DNA of 64,000 nucleotides from Liolophura sinensis (taxonomy: Eukaryota > Mollusca > Polyplacophora > Chitonida > Chitonidae). Positions 12,872 to 22,808 of the stretch are shown here, piece after piece. The stretch's first letter is position 1. The number at the start of each line of letters is the position of its first letter. The stretch spans positions 16,215,764-16,279,763 of the forward strand of contig NC_088306.1 in NCBI RefSeq assembly GCF_032854445.1. Reading direction: 5' to 3'. The position numbers were made by a program, and so were the translations under genes. Under the pieces are notes generated by a model. The model saw nothing but the letters and a program-made list of their open reading frames with translations, searched no databases and had not been told where the DNA came from.

Positions 12872-12985
12872 TGAATTTATTTCATTGGTGTTTTTATGCC
12901 GCACTGAAGAATGTTTCACTCATACGATGTTTCACTAATATGACGGCAGCCAGCATTATGGTGGGAGGAAAAGACTCGATTGAAG
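12872..12985 (-). repeat. SINE family 1 fragment
   Basis: This is the reverse-strand 3' part of the element (TTTATTTCATTGGTGTTTTT, GAAGAATGTTTCACTCATACG). A short internal duplication of the TTTCACT-ATACGA segment is present. The element stops shortly after GTGGGAGG. Confidence 0.65.
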
Positions 12986-13096
12986 GTCAGAATCCTACAT
13001 CTCGGCAGCATGTGCTACTGCATATGTTTGCTTTGATTTGCTGCCATCACAAAACAAGCTTGATCTTTTACTCCCAAGAATCTTTTGTGTTCTGGG

Positions 13097-13338
13097 GGCC
13101 TCTTTGGGCAAGGGGGTTAGCAGGACAGTCCGCTGCAGCAATCTCTCACCAATACGGTAGCTGTTCTGCTCATGCTGGCTTCCACTCCAGCCGTAGGTCT
13201 GTCAGCAACTTGTGGATGGCCATGGGTTTCCCTCGGGGCTCTGCCCGGTTTCCTCACCATAATTCACCATAATGCTTGCCACCATCGGATGAGTGAAAAA
13301 TTCTTGAGTGTGGCGTACACACCAATCAAATAAATCTC
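13097..13338 (+). repeat. SINE family 1, near full length
   Basis: The element runs from GGCCTCTTTGGGCAAGG to CACCAATCAAATAAATC. It has the body motifs CTTGTGGATGG, CTCTGCCCGG and CACCATAATGC. The tRNA-like head is diverged. Confidence 0.7.
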
Positions 13339-13588
13339 TGGTGTTCTTGCTGTAACCAAACTGACAACTGATGAGGTGGCCGATTCAAATCCAGACACAG
13401 TACTGCAGCTTTCCTATGCTGATAGACAGAGAGCTACAGGGTGAAAGCTAACAAAAACAGGTGGATAACCTGGACACAGATCCTTGGCTAATTTTCACAC
13501 AAAACTTGACCTCCGTTCAGTAACAATGGATGTTTCATGTAAAGCCATGTCATGCGATGCCGTTCAAGCCATACTAGTAGTTTTTCAC

Positions 13589-13800
13589 TTCTGTAATTCT
13601 TCAACCGTTCCGCATCTTTGCAAGGTGTTTATTTAAGCACATGCTAAAGGCATTATACTGTGCAGATTTTTTGTGAAGCCCTGAAATTGGCCACTTCAAC
13701 CAATGTAGTTATGCCCTTAAAACCAACTTCAAAATGTGAATAAATTACACTGAAAGTTCCTCTTTCACATGTGAAAAGGTTGAGAAATTAGGGTACTTGT
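13589..13800 (+). repeat. TIR element, family B
   Basis: TAATTCTTCAACCGTTCC at the left end pairs with GTGAAAAGGTTGAGAAATTA at the right. The interior has AAAGGCATTATACTGTG and CCAACCAATGTAGTT, diagnostic of this family. Confidence 0.65.
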
Positions 13801-14193
13801 GCTCTAGGCAAGGTACACTCCACTCCAACAGAAGTCTGCCATATTGGATTTTGGTCGCCAAAGAACCCGCCCAGTTTCTCTAGCTCCTACCCTTTCCTGA
13901 ACACACCATCGGCAATACATGTAAGATTATTTTACTGGGGCCACTTTCCTTAAACTTCGTCAATCACTTACGAAAAAACTATGAGAAATATCACTTTTGT
14001 GAAAGGGGCCCCTGTTAACTCAAATCCAGCTACTTGGATATGCAAGGTATACCTGGATCTGTAGCATGTTTCAATCTGCAGGCTCGTCAGGTCCCTCACA
14101 CTGGCTTACACAAAGCACTACTGGTTCATTCCGTGTCATTTCAGTCGGCTGTTATGGTGAACACTGAAAAGTGGTCCTACAGGGTACCTACCT

Positions 14194-14225
14194 TACCTAC
14201 AGGGTATTTTCTACCCTGTAGGTAG
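14194..14225. other. Short perfect hairpin
   Basis: CCTACAGGGTA, a five-base loop (TTTTC), then TACCCTGTAGG forms a perfect stem. CCTACAGGGTA also occurs just upstream at 14177. Function is unknown. It lies at the left edge of a region (14225-14360) with imperfect inverted repeats, so it may belong to a decayed mobile element. Confidence 0.5.
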
Positions 14226-14629
14226 ATTTTCAGACTTCTAGGCCCATTGAATTGGAAGTTATGGTCATCCAAAAAAGCCTCCAGAACAGATATCCTATTC
14301 GCGACGGTTGAAAATGAACTTTACAGGGTGTTTTTGGATGGTTATATCTCTTGGAATTTGGGGCTATAACTTGAGAAACCTTCCTCCTATATGTCAAGGA
14401 ATTTTCAAGAATTTTTTCACAAAAATGCAAGAGGGTCACCACAAAAAAAAATTTTATTTGGCTGATTTGACATGGAATGACACTCCTGTCTCGTCCACCA
14501 AAAAACCTGACTGCCATCCCAGACAATAAATGACCTAAAATTTCAATAGTTGCTCATTTTGCCTGATTCTGCATGAATCTGCAAAGTTCTAGCTTTCTGA
14601 GGTAAAGAACTAAGACATAAAATACCAAT

Positions 14630-14745
14630 ATTCCCCCAGGCTCTGCACGGTTTCCTCTCACCATAATGATGGCCGCAGTCAAACTAGTGAAATATTCTTG
14701 TAAGTATGGTGTAAAAACACCAATGAAATAAAACAAATGAATAAA
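14630..14745 (+). repeat. SINE family 1 fragment, 3' part
   Basis: Only the downstream body is present, from CCCCCAGGCTCTGCACGG to AACACCAATGAAATAAAA, followed by an ATAAAA-rich tail. Confidence 0.65.
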
Positions 14746-14865
14746 ATACCAGTGACAGTGATGTGAATCAGACAGCCACAATGTGTGACAACAAACATTT
14801 GATAAACTGATCAGTGGTTCAGCAATCCTCTAGTCTGGACATAGTACTAGTATTCTATCATCTGA

Positions 14866-15103
14866 TTTTATTTATTTATTTGAATGGTGGTTCATGCCGT
14901 ATTCAAGAATATTTCACTTATACGACGGTGGCCAGCACAATGGAGGGAGGAAACCAGGCAGAGCCCAAGAGAAACCCACGACCATGTGCACGTTGCTGCC
15001 AGACCTTCCCACGTACAGCCGAGAGGAAGCCAGCATGAGCTGGACTTGAACTCAGAGTGACCGCAGTGGTGAGAGGCTCCTGGGTCATTATGCTGCGCTA
15101 TCC
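14866..15103 (-). repeat. SINE family 1 with target-site duplication
   Basis: The reverse-strand element is bounded by direct repeats ATCATCTGA at 14857-14865 and 15104-15112, consistent with retroposition. The tRNA-like head is cut short at TGCGCT, so this copy was 5'-truncated on insertion. Confidence 0.75.
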
Positions 15104-15661
15104 ATCATCTGAATGTAAATTGACATTTGAGTAAACTGGCATTAATTAGTACCTGACAGGGAACAAATAAAAGCTGAATAAAACACAAACAGGCATTACT
15201 TCTAGTAAATTATCTCATAAAACCTCAACAACTTTTAATCAGTCTACAAATCATTCATAGTTTTCTTTCTCAGGCACAAATATACATCAAATGTACACCA
15301 TACAAATTCTTAGCATAGGGGAGATAACTTTGATATTGTAATATATAAGTTACCCCTTTTATTACACACTTGAAATTTGCAATTTGGAATATGGCACACG
15401 CAGTATGTAGTTGTATTTATTTACATGTTTGTAATTGGTGCTTTCAAGATTTTTCACTGATATATGGAAGTCAGTTTTATCAGTGGAGGGAAACCAGAGT
15501 GCAGAAGTAAAACCACTGACCTTTGGTATGTTACCAGCAAAACTATCCCCACCTTTGACACGCACGTTTCACTGATGGAGGACAAGTGGCCTTCAACAAA
15601 ACACTAAACCAAGCCACACAAGGATCAATAATAAGTCTGACGAATCAGTGATCCACAACCA

Positions 15662-15788
15662 GTGGCCACCTGCACTTAGTAACCACCTGCACTTAGTAAC
15701 CACCTTCACCTAGTGACCACCTCCACCTAGTGACCATCTGCAACTAGTGACCACCTGCAATTAGTGACCACCTGCAATTAGTGACCAC
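15662..15788. repeat. 18-bp minisatellite
   Basis: About seven copies of a CACCTGCACTTAGTAAC-type unit, with drift toward CACCTGCAATTAGTGAC at the right end. Confidence 0.9.
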
Positions 15789-16009
15789 CCAAATTATGAG
15801 TTAATCAGCCCAGATGATAACAATCTACGACTGTCAAGCATTTTGCTTTGAGCTTTCATATGGCATTTCACTAACTTTTGAACCCTGATGTCACAATGGG
15901 TACATGTATCTAGATGGATTCACTGAAGGTTCAATGACAAAGGGTCACTGCTGAAGGTCATATCTGGTACATCAGCAAACTACATCCTGTACAAACTATC
16001 AGAGGATAT

Positions 16010-16440
16010 CATGAAATGGGAAATGCCTTGGTTCACGCTGTGACCCACTGTGACCTGTTGTACCCACTGTACAACTTGTAACATCATCGACAAATTATCT
16101 GGTGCTCAATCTGAGATATCAAGAAACAGGAAATGCCTTTGTTCCAGCTGTGACCCGTTGTACTCACTGTACAACTTGTAACATCATCGACAAATTATCT
16201 GGTGCTCATTCTGAGATATCAAGAAACAGGAAATGCCTTTGTTCCAGCTGTGACCCGTTGTACTCACTGTACAACTGGTAACATCATCAAACAAATTATC
16301 TGGTGCCCATTCTGAGACATTATGAAACAGGAAATGCCTCTGTTCCAGCTGTGACCCATTGTACCCACTGTAGAACTTGCAACATAATCAACAAATTATC
16401 CAGTTTCCAATCTGAGACATCACAGAATTGAAAATACCTC
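16010..16440. repeat. Tandem repeat of about 100-110 bp, four to five copies
   Basis: Units begin near AAATGCCTT at about 16021, 16131, 16231 and 16332. They contain GTTCCAGCTGTGACCC, TGTACAACTTGTAACATC and ACAAATTATCTGGTG. The array lies about 300 bp beyond the ZNHIT1 stop codon, probably within its 3' UTR. Confidence 0.85.
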
Positions 16441-16739
16441 ATGACTGACAGAATGGCAACTTTTTACAGCATAACTTTTCTTGTACAACTGGCTTCACCC
16501 AAAGCTTCATGGAATGGAAAATGCCTTGAAAAGTTCCTTGCACTCCTGTCAGGAACATTTTTCAGAGAATGTAAAACACAGTTCTTCTGAGCCTTGTGCA
16601 AGTCCCTTCTGTTTGGTCGACAACCTACTCTCTCTATCATGCGTCCATTTCTGGATCAACCCAGCTCGTCTGTGACTATCAGGTCATGTGACCACCATGG
16701 GTGTGGTCTGCTGATCTCAGATTCTGCAGAGTGGATACA

Positions 16740-16761
16740 TCATGCTGTCCACTTTAAACAT
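16740..16761 (-). CDS. ZNHIT1: ZNHIT1 terminal coding micro-exon
   Basis: The acceptor is TTCCACGCATATTCCAG. Joined to the AG left by the previous exon, 22 nt encode R-CLKWTA and TGA. The last zinc ligand (C156) and the conserved Leu-Lys-Trp-Thr tail are here, so this tiny exon is essential to the fold. Confidence 0.88.
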
Positions 16762-19700
16762 CTGGAATATGCGTGGAAGAAAAAACAAATGAAATCAAAA
16801 TTGATTCTGGCATAGTAACTTTTGTTCATTTATTTTACTTGTTGGTAACTGCAAGAATATTCTCAGGTGGTGTTTGCTTTTAGCCTTTTTAGAAAACTGC
16901 AGTGTGCAAGGATTTAAAACCATGAAACCATGCCAAGTACCATATTTTGTCTTAAAAATTGGCCCTAAAAAGGTGCAACTTCAGAAACAAATATATTTCC
17001 TATTACATTACTTTTGGTGCTCAATCTTTAAATGTTCCTTGTGCACTATTATCATACCTTCCAAACAAAACACAAAACATCACACTGAGATGAATAGAAT
17101 AAAGATATGGCAAAACTGTACATGTCTAATTAGAGTTTTATCAGTACAAAGAGCTGCCTCATCTGGTATCCCTGTGTGTCCCCAGACACCTGACACTGCT
17201 GTACCTTGTGCCACACTGTACACATGTGTAATTACAGTATTTCAGTACAAAGAGCTGGCTCACCTGGTATCCCTGTGTGTCCCCAGACACCTGACACTGC
17301 TGTACCTTATGCCACACTGTACATATGTGTAATTACAGTATTTCAGTACAAAGAGCTGGCTCACCTGGTATCCCTGTGTGTCCCCAGACACCTGACACTG
17401 CAGTACCTTGTGCAACACTGTACACATGTGTAATTACAGTATTTCACTACAAAGAGCTGGCTCACCTGGTATCCCTGTGTGTCCCCAGACACCTGACACT
17501 GCTGTACCTTGTGCCACACTGTACACATGTGTAATTACAGTATTTCACTACAAAGAGCTGGCTCACCTGGTATCCCTGTGTGTCCCCAGACACCTGACAC
17601 TGCTGTACCTTATGCCACACTGTACATATGTGTAATTACAGTATTTCAGTACAAAGAGCTGGCTCACCTGGTATCCCTGTGTGTCCCCAGACACCTGACA
17701 CTGCTGTACCTTGTGCAACACTGTACACATGTGTAATTACAGTATTTCAGTACAAAGAGCTGGCTCACCTGGTATCCCTGTGTGTCCCCAGACACCTGAC
17801 ACTGCTGTACCTTGTGCAACACTGTACACATGTGTAATTACAGTATTTCACTACAAAGAGCTGGCTCACCTGGTATCCCTGTGTGTCCCCAGATACTGTA
17901 CCTGACACAGCAGTGCTTTGTGCCACACTGTACACGTGTAATTAGAGTTTTGCCAGTACAAAGAGCTGCCTCACCTGGTATCCCTGTGTGTCCCCAGATA
18001 CTGAACCTGACACTGCTGTACCTTGTGCCACACTGTACACATGTGTAATTACAGTATTTCACTACAAAGAGCTGGCTCACCTGGTATCCCTGTGTGTCCC
18101 CAGACACCTGACACTGCAGTACCTTGTGCAACACTGTACACATGTGTAATTACAGTATTTCACTACAAAGAGCTGGCTCACCTGGTATCCCTGTGTGTCC
18201 CCAGATACTGTACCTGACACAGCAGTGCTTTGTGCCACACTGTACACGTGTAATTAGAGTTTTGCCAGTACAAAGAGCTGCCTCACCTGGTATCCCTGTG
18301 TGTCCCCAGATACTGAACCTGACACTGCTGTACCTTGTGCCACACTGTACACGTGTAATTACAGTATTCCAGTACAAAGAGCTGCCTCACCTGGTATCCC
18401 TGTGGGTCCCCAGATACTGTACCTGATACAGCAGTGCTTTGTGCCACACTGTACACGTGTAATTAGAGTTTTGCCACTACAAAGAGCTGCCTCACCTGGT
18501 ATCCCTGTGTGTCCCCAGATACTGAACCTGACACTGCTGTACCTTGTGCCACACTGTACACATGTGTAATTACAGTATTTCACTACAAAGAGCTGGCTCA
18601 CCTGGTATCCCTGTCTGTCCCCAGACACCTGACACTGCTGTACCTTGTGCCACACTGTACACATGTGTAATTACAGTATTTCACTACAAAGAGCTGGCTC
18701 ACCTGGTATCCCTGTGTGTCCCCAGACACCTGACACTGCTGTACCTTGTGCCACACTGTACACATGTGTAATTACAGTATTTCACTACAAAGAGCTGGCT
18801 CACCTGGTATCCCTGTGTATCCCCAGATACTGTACCTGACACAGCAGTGCTTTGTGCCACACTGTACACGTGTAATTAGAGTTTTGCCAGTACAAAGAGC
18901 TGCCTCACCTGGTATCCCTGTGGGTCCCCAGATACTGTACCTGACACAGCAGTGCTTTGTGCCACACTGTACACGTGTAATTAGAGTTTTGCCAGTACAA
19001 AGAGCTGCCTCACCTGGTATCCCTGTGGGTCCCCAGATACTGTACCTGACACAGCAGTGCTTTGTGCCACACTGTACACGTGTAATTAGAGTTTTGCCAG
19101 TACAAAGAGCTGCCTCACCTGGTATCCCTGTGTGTCCCCAGATACTGTACCTGACACTGCAGTGCCTTGTGCCACACTGTACACATGTGTAAATACAGTA
19201 TTCCAGTACAAAGAGCTGTCTCACCTGCTATCCCTGTGTGTCCCCAGACACCTGACACTGCAGTATCTTGTGCCACACAGTACACATGTGTAATTAGAGT
19301 TTTGCCACTACAAAGAGCTGCCTCACCTGGTATCCCTGTGTGTCCCCAGACACCTGACACTGCAGTATTTTGTGCCACACGGTACACATGTGTAATTAGA
19401 GTTTTGCCACTACAAAGAGCTGCCTCACCTGGTATCCCTGTGTGTCCCCAGACACCTGACACTGCAGTACCTTGTGCCACACTGTACACATGTATAATTG
19501 GATGGAAAAGTGAGAATGGTCAAGGAAACACACAACTATTTGCACATCGAGAAAGCCATGTTTCGAACCTAGTCTGGCATATCTGTATTTGTATTTTTCT
19601 TAGCTTTTATACTGTTATAATACATATACTAATTAGTATTTATGGGACAAAAATGAGAGATGGATCTGCTCCAACAGGTGAAATGTTTTGTCCCACCAGC

Positions 19701-22700
19701 TGATCTCTTTTACTGCTTCCGTGCACGAAACAGAATCTAGTTTCTACATCATACTGTTGAATTTTTCAACCCTTTTGCATGTTTGCAAAGTTTGCAAGTT
19801 ATTCAAGCAAATTCTGAAGACATTATTCTGTGTTGAATGAGAAAATTATACGTTTTGTGAAGCCCTGACACTGGTCAATCCAACCAATGTAGTTTTGTCT
19901 CTAATATCCAATTAAAAACACTGAAAGTTGCTCTTTCATACATGAAAAGGTACAGAAATTAAGGTAGGATGAGACTGTCCATCATTACTTTTCTTTCACG
20001 CAGTGTACATGTACATGGGGTATTAGGAAAAGTGATAATCCTTTTCGCTCATTTCTGCTTGAGCTGTCTTACTGCTTAAGTGTTCTGAGTGACCCGACAC
20101 TCAAGTGCACAAGCAAATAAAACTAATAACATAATCTACTGTATAGGACTGGACCCTGACGAAACGTAGACAAAACAGGATATCCACAGACAGCACAGAA
20201 ATGTCTCTCGGGAAATGGTGATTGCGGCGTACAGGCAGACATGTAGTTAGGCGCTTCACGAACTCCCATTTGCTGCAACAAGAAAATCAAGGACTGACTG
20301 AGTGACTGAGTGAATCACTACTTACATATTACTCAGGCTTCTAGTCGACCTTGACCTCAAGAACAAATGGTTAACAGTTCCACCAGGGGAGAAATCTTTT
20401 ACTTGAAAATGCAGATGGATTGGAGTCTTTTGCAGTGAATGTCAGATTGTTAAAATAGAATATCTAGATACACTACTCAGCCTATTAACCTAGTAGCCAT
20501 GAAACTAATCAAATAAATAAATAAGTATATGAATATGCATCACCTCCTCTTCTATGAGAGCAGAAAAGTTTTTCTTCAGCCTCTGTTTGATGTATTCCCC
20601 TCGTGAACGCCTTTTCTTCTTCGCAGCAGAGCTGGCTAAAAATGCAAACACAAGGAAGATGAAAACATTAATTACTCATACGGACAGTTTTATTTCAATA
20701 TAGTGTGATGGCAGCCAATCACTCTCAACGCTGACATGTTCATAGTGTTGCTTTAATGACACATGATGTTGACACATTCACAGCTCTGCCTCACAGGAAC
20801 ACAATGCTGACACATTCATAGCACTGCCTCACTGGAACACAATGCCCACACATACACAGCACTGCCTCAATGAACACAATGCCCACACATACACAGCACT
20901 GCTTCACTGGAACACAATGCTCACACATTCACAGCGCTGCCTCACTGGAACACAATTCTGACACATTCCATTTACAGTGTTGCCTAAGTGCAACACTATG
21001 CTCACACATTCACAGCCCTGCCTCATTGGAACACAATGATGACCCATTCAGAGCGCTTCCTCACTGGAACACAAAGCTCAAACATTCACAGCGCTGCCTC
21101 ACTGGAACACAATTCTGACACATTCAATTCACAGTGTTGCCCAAGTGCAACACAATGCTCACAGATACAAAGCGCTGCCTCACTGGAACACAATGATGAC
21201 CCATTCACAACGCTTCCTCACTGAACACAATGCTCACACATTCACAGCGCTGCCTCACTGGAACACAATGCTCACACATTTACAGTGCTGCCTCACTGGA
21301 ACACAATTCTGACACATTCCATTCACAGTGTTGCCCAAGTGTAACACAATGCTCACACATTCACAGCGCTGCCTCAATGGAACGCAACGATGACCCATTC
21401 ACAGGGCTTCCTCACTTGAACACAATGCTCACACATTCACAGCGCTGCCTCACTAGAACACAATACTCACACACTCCATTCACAGTGTTGAATAGGTGGA
21501 ACATAATGCTCACACATTCACAGCGCTGCCTCACTGGAACACAATGCTTACACATTCACAGTGCTGCCTCACTGGAATACAGTACAGACACATTCCATTC
21601 ACGGTGTTGTCTATAACTATTTATATAACAGATTATATAATACACCAAATCACACCTATTATACAAACACCAAGCAAGTCAGTAAACCCTTGTTTGTTCT
21701 GGGCACCAGGCATGGAAATGCATATACATGTAGCAAGGCTGAGTGTACAAATCCTTTCATATCACCTGTCCTTATCTGACCTGACCTCACCACTCAGAGC
21801 CAAGATCATGCACTTTGGACTGGAAAATATGAACTTTTTGATGTCTCATTGTCACTCTGCTCTTCACATACATACATCAACATTGTAAATGTTACATTTG
21901 TTCTGGGTTAAACAGAATAAATAGTAAATACCAGATGACCCGATTTCCATGGACTCCTCAAACCTTGGAGCCTTCTTGCTCATCTTGAGGTCAGCGTGAG
22001 GGTCATCTTGGAAATTGTCCTGCTCCAGTGCCTCAAGTGCTTTACGAGCGCGACGTCTTCTTGCAGCCTCATCCAACACACGCTTCTGCTGCACCTCTCT
22101 AACACGAGCTGAAACATTCATAAACATCAACAAGCCACGCTAAACAAAAAACACCTTAGATCTGCAACTCGTCATAAAAGGGTTACCCAAAGACATGAAG
22201 TTGTTTTCAAGGAATGCTTTGGACAACTCAAGTAAAGAGCTTTTGTATCGATGTTATTTGAGACCATTTACATGTTTACAAGCCAAAGGAACACATTCTA
22301 AAACAGCACATTTCCATTCAGTACAAGCCAAATTTCTCTGACTGTTCAATTTTGTTGACTGTTGACATTTTAATATAAAATCAAAATATAAACACTTGCT
22401 ATGCATCTTGTTTCATGAAATGGAGAGCTATGAAAAGATAAACTAACAAAATAGGCCTACTTTAACAAAGAACAGGACTACACTATGGTCATCACTCAGT
22501 TATTTGTTACTTTATCATGGAAGAATCTATGTTAGTAGTAGTACGACAAACAATGGCTGCAGCCTAACTTTACAACACTGTGTTTGCTTTGACAAAGAAA
22601 TAGATGTTGTTGTTGTTGTTTCACATTCTCGTGAAAACAAAAATATCAAAGAATTATTATCAGCCAAACGGTGAAACTCAGAGCAGGGCGTATGTAATAA

Positions 22701-22808
22701 AGAGTCAAAGGGCCAGCAAAACAAAAATTTCATCCATCAGCAGTTTTAAAGGAACAACAAATACAAAAAAAAATTTCTCTCACAAGATTCACGTTTTTCC
22801 GCCGCCAT
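16740..22808 (-). CDS. ZNHIT1: Zinc finger HIT domain protein 1 (SRCAP/SWR1 complex subunit), complete
   Basis: ZNHIT1 (p18Hamlet; yeast Swc6/Vps71) is a nuclear subunit of the remodeller that deposits histone H2A.Z. Joining 22808-22784, 22108-21932, 20635-20544, 20272-20184, 19509-19429 and 16761-16740 gives 162 codons including TGA (161 aa; human 154). Visible motifs are QQKRVLDEAARRRR, LEALEQDNFQDDPHA, the basic KKKRRSRGEY, LKKNFSALIEEE, APNYMSAC, and the HIT finger with ligands C124, C127, C135, C138, C143, C147, H151 and C156. The protein ends RCLKWTA (human RCLKWTV). All phases agree. The fourth intron is of the minor AT-AC class. The fifth contains about 22 extra copies of the zinc-finger exon. 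The gene is divergent from DNAJC19. Confidence 0.95.
17158..19495 (-). repeat. Minisatellite made of about 23 tandem copies of the ZNHIT1 zinc-finger exon
   Basis: The unit of 101-107 bp contains, on the minus strand, TACACATGTGTACAG, TGTGGCACAAGGTAC, GTCAGGTGTCTGGGG and GATACCAGGTGAG, which is exon 5 of ZNHIT1 plus its donor and about 25 bp of intron. I count 23 GGTATCCCTG-type landmarks on the plus strand, from 17164 to 19429. Two main subtypes exist. One is close to the exon. The other carries GTCAGGTACAGTATCTGG, a 5-bp insertion that breaks the frame, and ACACGTGTACAG, a 2-bp loss. The rightmost unit is the functional exon. The leftmost has a mutated donor (CAGATGAGG). Confidence 0.93.
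19429..19509 (-). CDS. ZNHIT1: ZNHIT1 exon 5 (zinc-finger core; founder of the tandem array)
   Basis: The 81-nt exon begins directly after CATTCTCAC and ends ACCAG|GTGAGG in phase 2. It encodes FPSNYTCVQCGTRYCSVRC and then LGTHRDT, with five cysteine ligands and one histidine. It is the only one of about 23 similar segments that has the upstream minor-class branch site and the FPSN codons. Confidence 0.92.
19510..20183 (-). other. ZNHIT1: Minor-class (U12-type) AT-AC intron of ZNHIT1
   Basis: The 674-bp intron starts GG|ATATCCTGT and ends CAC|T. A TTTCCTTGAC element places the branch adenosine 10 nt before the acceptor C. These match the U12 consensus ATATCCTTT and TTCCTTRAC. Joining here gives CGFPSNYTC with no gap against human CGFPSPYTC. 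A family B TIR element (19756-19972) sits inside the intron. Confidence 0.85.
19756..19972 (+). repeat. TIR element, family B, in ZNHIT1 U12 intron
   Basis: The left end AATTTTTCAACCC, right end GAAAAGGTACAGAAATTAAGG and interior CCAACCAATGTAGTTTTGTC match the other family B copies. It lies between the donor and branch site of the AT-AC intron. Confidence 0.6.
20184..20272 (-). CDS. ZNHIT1: ZNHIT1 exon 4 (first half of zinc finger)
   Basis: The acceptor is TTGTTGCAG. The exon encodes EAPNYMSAC and HFCAVC, with the first two zinc ligands. It ends TGTGG in phase 2 directly before ATATCCTG, a U12-type 5' splice site. There is no good GT donor at the position where homology stops. Confidence 0.92.
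20544..20635 (-). CDS. ZNHIT1: ZNHIT1 exon 3 (basic region)
   Basis: The acceptor is TTTTTAG and the donor GAGGAG|GTGATG, ending in phase 0. The exon encodes SSAAKKKRRSRGEYIKQRL and then KKNFSALIEEE, matching the human KKKKTRG...RKNFQALLEEQ segment. Confidence 0.93.
20755..21612. repeat. 38-bp minisatellite in ZNHIT1 intron 2
   Basis: About 22 copies of a unit containing CACATTCACAGCGCTGCC and TCACTGGAACACAATGCT. A variant unit with CATTCCATTCACAGTGTTGC recurs about every 160-190 bp, giving a higher-order period. Open frames through it are a product of the repetition. Confidence 0.9.
21932..22108 (-). CDS. ZNHIT1: ZNHIT1 exon 2 (conserved N-terminal motif)
   Basis: The acceptor is ATGTTTCAG and the donor TCTG|GTATTT. 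The exon is 177 nt, phase 1 in and phase 1 out. It encodes VLDEAARRRRA, the arginine-rich helix, and DNFQDDPHADL, which is nearly identical to human ZNHIT1. Confidence 0.95.
22784..22808 (-). CDS. ZNHIT1: ZNHIT1 exon 1 (start codon)
   Basis: ATG begins MAAEKRES and the donor is TCTT|GTGAGAG, in phase 1. I chose this start because it is the only ATG-led segment with a good donor that joins the next exon in frame. The peptide parallels the human MVEKK start. The context on the coding strand is AATAATGG. Confidence 0.85.

Larger units (their letters stand above)
12760..16739. other. Intergenic region between convergent YAP and ZNHIT1
   Basis: YAP (+) and ZNHIT1 (-) converge on this region, so both 3' UTRs may extend into it. 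It holds several family 1 SINE fragments, a family B element, an 18-bp minisatellite and a roughly 105-bp tandem repeat. No exon is recognisable. A minus-strand AATAAA at 15358-15363 is one candidate ZNHIT1 polyadenylation signal, but it is weakly supported. Confidence 0.5.

Noticed and set aside
17158..19495. Regularly spaced repeats suggestive of a CRISPR array
   Set aside because: There are no unique spacers. The whole unit of about 101 bp is repeated head to tail in a eukaryotic intron.
17206..19703. Many open frames of 64-178 codons on both strands in the 2.3-kb array
   Set aside because: The frames recur every unit and are read in all phases. Only the rightmost copy on the minus strand joins flanking ZNHIT1 exons in frame, so the others are by-products of repetition.
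20160..20183. A normal GT donor for ZNHIT1 exon 4 within TATCCTGTTTTG or further on
   Set aside because: CCT|GTTTTG is a poor donor, and using it leaves extra residues and no in-frame AG acceptor before YTC. The U12 reading restores the conserved sequence exactly.
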